Part shown: positions 1 through 6,336 of the stretch, one piece after another | Layout: every line of letters begins with the position of its first letter | Position numbering within the stretch: position 1 is the first letter of the stretch | Assembly: GCA_947177375.1 (NCBI GenBank) | Contig: CAMWUF010000058.1 | Span: 1 to 6,705, forward strand | From: an uncultured Ruminococcus sp. | Lineage (GTDB): Bacteria; Bacillota; Clostridia; Oscillospirales; Ruminococcaceae | Length of the DNA stretch: 6,705 nt | Direction: 5' to 3' | Program-made: the position numbers and the translations under genes | Notes under the pieces: model-generated | Told to the model about the DNA's origin: nothing | Database searches by the model: none | Seen by the model: only the letters and a program-made list of their open reading frames with translations

Positions 1-1
1 G

Positions 2-634
2 GCTTATACACAAGCACAGGAAAATTTAATTTTTGATATTTTTGATAAATTAAAACAAGAAAATATTTTATTAAAACATGTACATTGCATGAACAGTGCA
101 GGGATTTGTTATCATAATCAGCCCAAAAGCACACTTGCAAGAGCTGGAATTATTCTATATGGATTAATGCCGAATCGAAATTTAGAAATTCCATTTGTAT
201 TACAGCCTGTGTTGTCACTTCGTACCAGAATCAGTCATATTAAGACAATTCAGAAAGGCGATTGTGTCAGCTATGGGCGGACTTATCAGGCACAGGAACA
301 ACGCAAAATTGCAACTATCACAATTGGCTATGCAGATGGCTATGCAAGATTATTATCTAATAAAGCCCAGGTGCTTGTCAATGGAATTCGTTGTCCAATT
401 GTAGGACGTGTTTGTATGGATCAAACTATGATTGATGTTACAAATGTTCCAGATTTATCAGTAGGCATGGTTGTAACATTAATTGGTCAAGATGGTAATG
501 ATTGTATCACAGCAGATGAATTAGCTGGTTATTATCAAACCATTGGCTATGAAGTTGTTTGTGGAATTTCTAAGCGAATTCCAAGAGTTTTTATCGAAAA
601 TTCTAACATGATTCATAAAGATAATTTAATTTAA
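2..634 (+). CDS. alr: Alanine racemase, C-terminal part (5' end outside window)
   Basis: This is a PLP-dependent racemase converting L-alanine to D-alanine in the cytoplasm for peptidoglycan synthesis. The open frame runs in from the window edge, so the N-terminal part, with the PLP lysine, is missing; 210 codons remain. Family landmarks appear in order. HCMNSAG carries the serine that contacts the PLP phosphate (about 83-103). ARAGIILYGLMP carries the arginine facing the pyridine nitrogen (codon 140-142). IGYADGY carries the catalytic tyrosine, equivalent to Tyr265 of Geobacillus Alr (codon 329-331). GRVCMDQTMID carries the substrate-binding Met (codon 416-418). IGYEVVCGISKRIPRVF carries the phosphate-contacting Tyr (codon 548-550) and is the usual C-terminal end. 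No key residue in this half is lost. The ATG at 89 is an internal Met, not the start: the frame is open upstream and conserved sequence precedes it. A serine racemase of the VanT type shares this fold, but nothing here favours it. Confidence 0.96.
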   Translation, partial: AYTQAQENLIFDIFDKLKQENILLKHVHCMNSAGICYHNQPKSTLARAGIILYGLMPNRNLEIPFVLQPVLSLRTRISHIKTIQKGDCVSYGRTYQAQEQRKIATITIGYADGYARLLSNKAQVLVNGIRCPIVGRVCMDQTMIDVTNVPDLSVGMVVTLIGQDGNDCITADELAGYYQTIGYEVVCGISKRIPRVFIENSNMIHKDNLI

Positions 635-753
635 AAAAAATTTGTAACAAAATCAAATCAAAATGTTACTAACTAGTAAAATTAAATCATAATCTTGAAA
701 AGAAATTCAAGATAATTGGCATGTTGCATTTAAAATTGGAGGAATTAAATTTT
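635..753 (+). promoter_or_regulatory. Intergenic leader with two dyads between alr and the activase gene
   Basis: This is AT-rich non-coding sequence. It holds a 6-bp inverted repeat with a 2-nt centre (TTACTA at 666-671, TAGTAA at 674-679). It also holds an 8-bp perfect stem with a 6-nt loop (ATCTTGAA at 692-699, TTCAAGAT at 706-713). Neither is followed by a T-run, so no intrinsic terminator for alr is visible. Candidate -10 boxes are CATAAT (688-693) and GATAAT (711-716), but neither has a good -35 box at the right distance. The dyads could be an operator or a leader hairpin; this is inference. The downstream gene may have its own promoter here or be read through from alr. Confidence 0.3.
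738..742 (+). promoter_or_regulatory. Ribosome binding site GGAGG deciding the start at 754
   Basis: GGAGG lies 11 nt before the ATG at 754 and inside the frame that would follow the earlier in-frame ATG at 721. The 721 start has no Shine-Dalgarno sequence before it and would add 11 residues not expected in this family, whose members begin only a few residues before the GIDVGST ATP motif. The 754 start is therefore preferred. Confidence 0.85.
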
Positions 754-3678
754 ATGAATTTTTATGCTTTAGGGATTGACGTTGGCTCAACAACAGTAAA
801 AACAGTTGTTTGTGATGAGAACAATAAAATCCTGCATTCTGCTTATGAAAGGCATTTTTCAAAAGTGAGAGAAACCGTTGCAGAACAGTTAGAAAAAATT
901 GCAAACAAATTTCCAGATACACAATTCAGAACAGCAATGACAGGTTCTGCTGGTTTAGGTCTGGCAAATACAGCAGGCATTGCATTTGTACAGGAAGTAC
1001 ATTCTGCATTTTTAGCTGTAAAAACGTGTTATCCGAAAGCTGATGCTGTCATTGAATTAGGTGGCGAAGATGCAAAAATTATTTTCTTAACTGGTGGCGT
1101 AGAACAGCGTATGAATGGTTCTTGTGCAGGTGGTACAGGAGCATTTATTGACCAGATGGCGACTTTGCTAGGCATTACTGTTCAGGAATTAGACGAAGCG
1201 TCTCTGAAAGCCAAACGCACTTATCCAATTGCATCACGTTGTGGCGTATTTGCAAAATCTGATATTCAGCCGTTATTAAATCAAGGTGCATCAAGAGAAG
1301 ATATTTCAGCAAGTATTTTCAGAGCTGTTGTTGACCAGACTGTTGCAGGATTGGCACAGGGCAGAGAAATCAAAGGCAATGTTTTATTTTTAGGGGGACC
1401 TTTGTCTTTTCAAAAAGGTTTAAGAAAGGCTTTTGTAGAGACTTTGAAATTATCCGAAGAACAGGCAATTTTCCCTGAACAAGCCCCTGTATTTGTTGCT
1501 TTAGGCAGTGCGTTATATGCACAGCAAAGTAAAGATTCACCAAAAAGTGCAAAAATTTTATTAGAAAAAATTAAACATGCACAAGTTTCTTCTGATGTTT
1601 TAACAGGGGATAAATTATTTCATTCTCATGAAGAATATGCACAGTTTGTAGAAAGACATAAACAATGCGATTTGGCTTATGCAGATTTAAAAACGTATGA
1701 GGGCGATGCGTATTTAGGCATTGACTCTGGCTCAACTACAACGAAATTAGTATTAATCACAGAAGATGGCAAATTATTATATAGTCATTATTCTTCAAAC
1801 GAAGGTCAGCCACTTGACAAAATTGCATCTAAATTAAAGCAAATTTATCAGGATAAAAATCCCAATTTGCATATTAAAGCAAGTGCTGTGACTGGCTATG
1901 GCGAAGATTTAATTAAAGCAGGATTATCTGTAGATTTCGGCATTGTAGAAACAGTTGCACATTTTAAAGCGGCATCTTTTTTCTGTCCGAATGTAGATTT
2001 TATTATTGACATTGGCGGTCAGGATATTAAATGCTTTAAAATTAAAAACAGTGCCATTGATAGTATTATGCTGAATGAAGCATGTTCTTCTGGGTGTGGG
2101 TCATTTATTCAGACATTTGCAATGGCATTAGGCTATGATATCGGCGAATTTTCACAAATGGGCTTATTTGCACAACAACCTGTAGAACTTGGCTCAAGAT
2201 GTACTGTATTTATGAACAGCAGTGTGAAACAAGCTCAGAAAGATGGTGCAACAGTTGAAGATATTTCTGCTGGCTTGTCTGCATCTATTATTAAAAATGC
2301 AATTTACAAAGTAATCCGTGCAAAAAGTGTTGACGAATTAGGAAAAAATATTGTCGTACAAGGTGGAACATTTTTGAATGATGCCGTTTTAAGATGTTTT
2401 GAGCGTGAAATTGGCAGAAATGTTATCAGACCTGCAATTTCTGGTTTAATGGGAGCATTCGGTGCGGCATTATATGCCAAAGAACGTGCAAAAGATGCAA
2501 AAAATAATTTAATTTCTCTGGAAGCACTGGAAGATTTTTCTTATACGTCAAAAAATATCCGTTGTGGTGGCTGTACGACAAATTGCTTATTAAATGTCAT
2601 TAAATTTTCTGATGGTGGGAAATTTATTTCTGGCAATCGCTGTGAAAAGGGTGCAGGTATCAAGCGTAAACAAGAAATTCCAGATTTATATATGTATAAA
2701 TATGATAAACTTTTTGAATTAATCAAACAACAGCCAAATCATAAAAAAGCGGTTGTTGGTCTGCCAATGGTATTAAATTATTATGAATTATTGCCGTTCT
2801 GGTATCAATTTTTCACAAAGCTTGGTTTTCAGGTTGAAATTTCTGGCGAAAGTGACAGAAAAACGTATTTCAAAGGACAACATACAATTGCATCTGATAC
2901 GGTTTGTTATCCTGCAAAATTAGCACATGGGCATATTGAAACATTGCTTGAAAAACAGGTTGATTTTATTTTCTGGCCGTGTATGAGTTATAATTTGCAG
3001 GAATCTGATACAGATAATCATTTTAATTGTCCTGTTGTTGCATATTATCCAGAATTAATGCAGGCAAATCATAAAGGCTTAAATAAAACTAATTTTTTCT
3101 ATCCGTATATAGATTTAAATCACCCAAAACATGTGATAACAGTCATGAAAAAATTACTTGCAAAATATAACGTCAAGAATCAAATTGCAGAGGCAGTCAA
3201 TGCAGCTTATCAGGCTCTTGCTGATTTTAGAAAAGATATTACAAATAAAGCAAAACAAGTCATTGCACAGGCAAGAGCAGAGGGAAGAAAAATTATTGTT
3301 CTTGCAGGCAGACCGTATCATTTAGATAAAGAAATTAATCATGGAATTCACAAGTTAATTACTAGCCTTGGGCTTGTGGTCGTAACAGAAGATAGTGTTG
3401 CTGATTTAGGTCAAATGCCAAAATTGCATGTCTATAATCAATGGACCTATCATAGCAGATTATATCGTGCTGCCCAATATGTCACAACACAACCTGATAT
3501 GCAACTGGTACAATTAGTTTCTTTTGGTTGTGGGATTGATGCGATTACAACAGATGAAGTCAGAAGTATTCTGGAATCAGCTGGTAAGCTCTACACACAG
3601 CTTAAAATTGACGAAATTACAAATTTAGGAGCTGCTAAAATTCGTTTGCGTAGTTTATTAGCTGCTATGAATCAATAA
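754..3678 (+). CDS. Tandem BcrAD/BadFG activase-DUF2229 protein (2-hydroxyacyl-CoA dehydratase activase-like ATPase)
   Basis: This 974-residue cytoplasmic protein belongs to the family that couples ATP hydrolysis to delivery of low-potential electrons. Activase domain 1 (about 4-260) has GIDVGSTTVK (7-16), IELGGEDAK (100-108), NGSCAGGTG with Cys124, and ASRCGVFAK with Cys163. Domain 2 (about 319-580) has GIDSGSTTTK (322-331), IDIGGQDIK (418-426), NEACSSGCGSF with Cys444 and Cys448, and GSRCTVF with Cys483. In HgdC the two cysteines equivalent to the 124/163 pair bind a [4Fe-4S] cluster between two subunits; here the tandem domains could do so within one chain (inference). A linker has Cys604, 607, 611 and 630. 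DUF2229 follows (about 665-970), with Cys718, Cys743, Cys759 and Cys926 (SFGCGID) and an AGRPYH motif (851-856). Fused relatives of about 1400 residues continue into an HgdB-like domain; here that part is the next gene, 23 nt downstream. The substrate is unknown. Function as an ATP-dependent reductase component is by family only. Confidence 0.9.
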   Translation: MNFYALGIDVGSTTVKTVVCDENNKILHSAYERHFSKVRETVAEQLEKIANKFPDTQFRTAMTGSAGLGLANTAGIAFVQEVHSAFLAVKTCYPKADAVIELGGEDAKIIFLTGGVEQRMNGSCAGGTGAFIDQMATLLGITVQELDEASLKAKRTYPIASRCGVFAKSDIQPLLNQGASREDISASIFRAVVDQTVAGLAQGREIKGNVLFLGGPLSFQKGLRKAFVETLKLSEEQAIFPEQAPVFVALGSALYAQQSKDSPKSAKILLEKIKHAQVSSDVLTGDKLFHSHEEYAQFVERHKQCDLAYADLKTYEGDAYLGIDSGSTTTKLVLITEDGKLLYSHYSSNEGQPLDKIASKLKQIYQDKNPNLHIKASAVTGYGEDLIKAGLSVDFGIVETVAHFKAASFFCPNVDFIIDIGGQDIKCFKIKNSAIDSIMLNEACSSGCGSFIQTFAMALGYDIGEFSQMGLFAQQPVELGSRCTVFMNSSVKQAQKDGATVEDISAGLSASIIKNAIYKVIRAKSVDELGKNIVVQGGTFLNDAVLRCFEREIGRNVIRPAISGLMGAFGAALYAKERAKDAKNNLISLEALEDFSYTSKNIRCGGCTTNCLLNVIKFSDGGKFISGNRCEKGAGIKRKQEIPDLYMYKYDKLFELIKQQPNHKKAVVGLPMVLNYYELLPFWYQFFTKLGFQVEISGESDRKTYFKGQHTIASDTVCYPAKLAHGHIETLLEKQVDFIFWPCMSYNLQESDTDNHFNCPVVAYYPELMQANHKGLNKTNFFYPYIDLNHPKHVITVMKKLLAKYNVKNQIAEAVNAAYQALADFRKDITNKAKQVIAQARAEGRKIIVLAGRPYHLDKEINHGIHKLITSLGLVVVTEDSVADLGQMPKLHVYNQWTYHSRLYRAAQYVTTQPDMQLVQLVSFGCGIDAITTDEVRSILESAGKLYTQLKIDEITNLGAAKIRLRSLLAAMNQ

Positions 3679-3686
3679 AAAATGAG

Positions 3687-3693
3687 AAAGGAG
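3687..3693 (+). promoter_or_regulatory. Ribosome binding site AAAGGAG of the HgdB-like gene
   Basis: A strong Shine-Dalgarno sequence sits 8 nt before the ATG at 3702, inside the 23-nt gap after the TAA at 3676-3678. It shows that the second gene has its own translation start. The split from the activase-DUF2229 gene is therefore a genuine two-gene arrangement, not a sequencing frameshift in a fused gene. Confidence 0.85.
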
Positions 3694-3701
3694 CTGTTTT
3701 C

Positions 3702-4961
3702 ATGGAATTAGAAGAAGAATATCCAATTTTTACACCTGAAATGAAACAAACACATACGATTTTAATTCCGACCATGTTAGAAATTCATTTTCAATTATTA
3801 ATCCGTGTATTTGAATTTTACGGCTATCATTGTGAAGTATTACAAAGCGAATCAAAAAAAGTTGTTGAAGAAGGCTTGAAAAATGTTCATAATGATACTT
3901 GTTATCCAGCTTTGCTATGTATTGGGCAGTTCATGGAAGCGTTAAAAAGTGGCAGATATGACCCGAATAAAACTGCTCTCATGTTGCCACAAACAGGAGG
4001 CGGTTGCAGAGCATCTAATTATATTCATTTGTTAAGAAAAGCCCTAAAAGATACGTTTCCGCAAGTCCCTGTGATTTCTCTTAATTTTGTAGGCTTAGAA
4101 AAAAATCCCCGTAACGGCTGGCATATGACAATGCCTATGATTATCAGGTCAATTTATAGCTTAATTTATGGCGATATGTTGCAGATGTTATATAATCAAT
4201 GCCGTTCTTATGAATTAATTAAAAACAGTTCTAAAAAATGCCTTGACAAATGGATTCGTATTATGTCAAAAGTATTAGCATCTAATCATTATACAAATAC
4301 CAAAAAATATTATAAAGCAATGTTAGAAGATTTTGCAAAAATTCAGCGTTCACAAGTGCCAAAAATTAAAGTCGGCATTGTTGGGGAAATCTATGTAAAA
4401 TATTCGCCTTTGGGAAATAATCATTTGGAAGATTTTTTAATTTCAGAAGGTTGTGAACCTGTTGTTCCGTCTATGTTAGAATTTATTTTATATTATTGCC
4501 TGAATAAAATTCATGATGCCAAACTTTATGGCAGAAAAAATGTTGCAACGCCTGTTTATCATATGATTTATAAAATGTTTCTGGAAAAACAAAAAGAAGT
4601 TGTGAAAATGATGAAACATCATGGTGTTTTTACACCGCCTCATGATTTTGAACATTTAGTTGCATCTGTCAGCAGATATATTGGACTTGGTGTCAATATG
4701 GGCGAAGGCTGGCTGATTCCTGCTGAAATGGGAGCATTAGCAGAAAGTGGCACAGAAAATATTATCTGCACACAGCCTTTTGGCTGTCTGCCAAATCATA
4801 TTATTGCCAAAGGCATGAGCAGAGCCATTAAAGAATATTATCCCAATGCAAATATTATTGCAATTGACTATGACCCTGGGGCAACTCGTGTGAATCAGGA
4901 AAACAGAATTAAATTAATGCTTGCCAATGCCAAAGCAATTAAAGGGGATGTATCATATTGA
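3702..4961 (+). CDS. HgdB/COG3581-like 2-hydroxyacyl-CoA dehydratase-type iron-sulfur protein
   Basis: This 419-residue protein matches the C-terminal quarter of the ~1400-residue fused activase/DUF2229/HgdB proteins of Clostridia. Its opening FTPEMKQTHTILIPTM is the sequence expected right after the DUF2229 part in the fused form. Visible motifs are NDTCYPALLCIGQ (Cys67, Cys73), QTGGGCRASNY (Cys102), GEIYVKYSPLGNNH starting near 228, ICTQPFGCLPNH (Cys356, Cys362) and YDPGATRVNQENRIKLML near the end. The spaced cysteines are candidate ligands of an iron-sulfur cluster; related proteins (HgdB, and the double-cubane cluster proteins) carry [4Fe-4S] or [8Fe-9S] clusters. It is presumably the partner that accepts electrons from the activase part encoded upstream, in the same operon. 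There is no signal peptide or membrane segment. I saw no ATA isoleucine codons in it, unlike the next gene. Its last residues GDVSY come from DNA that is repeated before the second DUF1963 gene, so the natural C-terminus may have been altered. Confidence 0.88.
   Translation: MELEEEYPIFTPEMKQTHTILIPTMLEIHFQLLIRVFEFYGYHCEVLQSESKKVVEEGLKNVHNDTCYPALLCIGQFMEALKSGRYDPNKTALMLPQTGGGCRASNYIHLLRKALKDTFPQVPVISLNFVGLEKNPRNGWHMTMPMIIRSIYSLIYGDMLQMLYNQCRSYELIKNSSKKCLDKWIRIMSKVLASNHYTNTKKYYKAMLEDFAKIQRSQVPKIKVGIVGEIYVKYSPLGNNHLEDFLISEGCEPVVPSMLEFILYYCLNKIHDAKLYGRKNVATPVYHMIYKMFLEKQKEVVKMMKHHGVFTPPHDFEHLVASVSRYIGLGVNMGEGWLIPAEMGALAESGTENIICTQPFGCLPNHIIAKGMSRAIKEYYPNANIIAIDYDPGATRVNQENRIKLMLANAKAIKGDVSY
4943..4957 (+). 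promoter_or_regulatory. RBS/leader AGGGG-TGTATCATA of DUF1963 copy 1, inside the upstream gene
   Basis: AGGGG (4943-4947) lies 10 nt before the TTG start at 4958 and codes for part of the C-terminus of the HgdB-like protein. The in-frame TAA at 4940-4942 and the absence of any ATG or GTG start between it and 4958 make TTG the first possible start. The same leader, one base shorter, precedes copy 2, which independently supports this start. The stop TGA (4959-4961) and the start TTG overlap within TTGA, an arrangement that usually gives translational coupling. Confidence 0.75.
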
Positions 4962-5428
4962 ACGAAGAAATATATAACAAAGAATATTATTTACAAGAAA
5001 TACAGAAAATGCTTGACGAAATGAAAGCTGATACTGATAGCTCTATTGTTTTCCATGAAGAAGAATGCAATATGATTCCAATAGGAACAACGAAAATCGG
5101 CGGACTTCCTGACCTTCCGCCGTCTGTTGCTTATCCTGCGTGTGAGGCATATTCTATTTTTCCTAATATAAAACTGCCTCTTATCTGTCAAATTAACTGC
5201 GGAGAACTAGCACCATTTCTTGATTCAGAAAGCAGAGTGCCTAAGAAAGGGATGCTATATATATTCTGGAATGATGAAGACCCTGGATATGCCATGAAGA
5301 AATATGGTATTCACACGCTTCGTGTCTATTACTGGGACGGCAATACAAGCAATTTAGTTCGTAAACAAGCTGACGAAAAAACAGAGCTCAGACCTGAAAA
5401 GAAAGTAACTTTTTCTAAGTATGAAGAA
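4943..5428 (+). repeat. Direct repeat unit A (leader plus conserved 5' part of DUF1963 copy 1)
   Basis: This stretch is repeated at 5852-6336. Long identical blocks include the leader TGTATCATATTGAACGAAG and the DNA coding for LRVYYWDGNTSNLVRKQADE. At protein level 138 of 157 residues agree by manual alignment. Beyond 5428 the two copies still align but with many substitutions and small indels. Confidence 0.9.
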
Positions 5429-5752
5429 ATATATGCAAAAAAGCTTGAACAAAGGACTGATGAACTTCTCTGGGAACTTGACAGTGAATGTGAAGACCTT
5501 GGCATTTCTTATTATGATACTGAAGTATATGATATTCTTAATTCTATCAACGATGACAGCGATGTCTCATCTTCAACAAAGCTATTTGGTTTCAGAGCGG
5601 GCGTTGTTTATGACGAAAATATATTTAATTGCTTTTTACAGCTCCGTGAGCATAGAGGTGCATTATGGTATGCGTTTATTAATGTTATATTTCAAGATAA
5701 TATGACAGGCTGGACAGAACTTCGTGCAAGTATAGATTACGATGCTGATTAA
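4958..5752 (+). CDS. YwqG/DUF1963 family protein, copy 1
   Basis: This 264-residue soluble protein has no signal peptide or membrane segment. Family assignment rests on the order of motifs: TTKIGGLPDLPPSVAYP (about 44-60), LPLICQINCGELAPF (73-87), VPKKGMLYIFWNDEDPG (94-110), LRVYYWDG (121-128), and near the end a TKLFGFRAG block followed by FLQL and a hydrophobic strand. This matches the pattern of a GGLPxLP strand, QIN-L, P-x-G-x-LYFF and a late FG/LLQL block seen in YwqG-like proteins, whose biochemical role is not established. The TTG start at 4958 overlaps the previous stop. ATA encodes 9 of 20 isoleucines and CTT is the favoured leucine codon, unlike the TTA/ATT-rich genes upstream, which suggests a different origin. 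In Bacillus subtilis, ywqG lies next to a YwqJ LXG-toxin cluster, so an immunity or defence-island role is possible, but no toxin is seen here. Confidence 0.82.
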   Translation: MNEEIYNKEYYLQEIQKMLDEMKADTDSSIVFHEEECNMIPIGTTKIGGLPDLPPSVAYPACEAYSIFPNIKLPLICQINCGELAPFLDSESRVPKKGMLYIFWNDEDPGYAMKKYGIHTLRVYYWDGNTSNLVRKQADEKTELRPEKKVTFSKYEEIYAKKLEQRTDELLWELDSECEDLGISYYDTEVYDILNSINDDSDVSSSTKLFGFRAGVVYDENIFNCFLQLREHRGALWYAFINVIFQDNMTGWTELRASIDYDAD

Positions 5753-5865
5753 TACTTTGTGATACGCTTGAAAATAAAACCAAAAGAAAGTATGCATTGT
5801 ATCATAAGATGTATCAACAGAGATATGACTTTTCTTCTAATGTTTATTAATAGGGGTGTATCATA
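5753..5865 (+). other. 113-bp spacer between DUF1963 copies with repeated TGTATCA motifs
   Basis: Non-coding AT-rich sequence. TGTATCA occurs at 5798-5804, 5810-5816 and 5857-5863, with the reverse TGATAC at 5760-5765. A TTGAAA box (5768-5773) lies 17 nt before TATGCA (5791-5796), a poor promoter candidate. TATCAT at 5800-5805 resembles a -10 box but has no suitably spaced -35. No intrinsic terminator is evident. Copy 2 may be read from the same transcript or from a weak local promoter. Confidence 0.35.
5852..5865 (+). promoter_or_regulatory. RBS/leader AGGGG-TGTATCATA of DUF1963 copy 2
   Basis: AGGGG (5852-5856) sits 9 nt before the TTG at 5866. It matches the copy 1 leader except for one missing A after the G-run. 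An in-frame TAG (5851-5853) directly upstream rules out an earlier start. Here the leader is purely non-coding, whereas in copy 1 it also encodes the end of the previous protein. Confidence 0.75.
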
Positions 5866-6336
5866 TTGAACGAAGAAATATATAACAAAGAGTATTATAC
5901 AAAAGAAATACAGAAAATGCTTGACGAAATGAAAGCTAATACTAGTATTTCTATTGTTTTCCATGAAGAAGAATGCAAGACTATTCCAATAGGAACAACG
6001 AAACTCGGCGGACTTCCTGACCTTCCGCCGTCTGTTGATTATCCTGAGTGTGAGGCATATTCTATTTTCCCTAATATAAAACTGCCACTTGTCTGTCAGA
6101 TTAACTGCGAAGAGCTAGCACCATTTCTCGAATCAGAAAGCAGAGTGCCGAAGAAAGGAATTATATATATATTCTGGAATGATGAAGATCCTGGATATGC
6201 CATGAAACAATATGGTATTCATGCTCTTCGTGTCTATTACTGGGACGGCAATACAAGCAATTTAGTTCGTAAACAGGCTGACGAAAAAACAAAAATTAGA
6301 CCTGAAAAGAAAGTCACTTTTTCTAAGTATGAAGAG
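5852..6336 (+). repeat. Direct repeat unit B (leader plus conserved 5' part of DUF1963 copy 2)
   Basis: Second copy of the unit at 4943-5428. The similarity starts sharply at the AGGGG leader: sequence before 5852 does not resemble the HgdB-like gene before 4943. This places the left edge of the duplication at or near the ribosome binding site. Confidence 0.9.

Noticed and set aside
89..634. ATG at 89 as the true start of a 181-residue protein
   Set aside because: The frame is open to the window edge and the preceding residues (VHC before MNSAG) belong to the conserved alanine racemase motif.
692..713. Intrinsic terminator after alr
   Set aside because: The stem is AT-rich and followed by AATTGGC on the + strand; there is no T-run.
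721..753. Earlier in-frame ATG at 721 as the start of the activase gene
   Set aside because: It has no ribosome binding site, and the GGAGG at 738-742 is correctly placed for the ATG at 754, which gives the usual short N-terminus before GIDVGST.
1370..2726. Minus-strand open frames within the activase gene (1370-1552, 2541-2726)
   Set aside because: They are short, lie opposite strongly conserved coding sequence and show no recognisable motif.
4991..5964. Minus-strand open frames opposite the DUF1963 genes (4991-5191, 5749-5964)
   Set aside because: Similar peptides appear in both only because they are the complement of the duplicated DUF1963 front end; the rest has no coding signal.
4943..6336. 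Direct repeats as ends of a transposon or insertion sequence
   Set aside because: The repeats are whole gene fronts; there is no transposase, terminal inverted repeat or target-site duplication in view.
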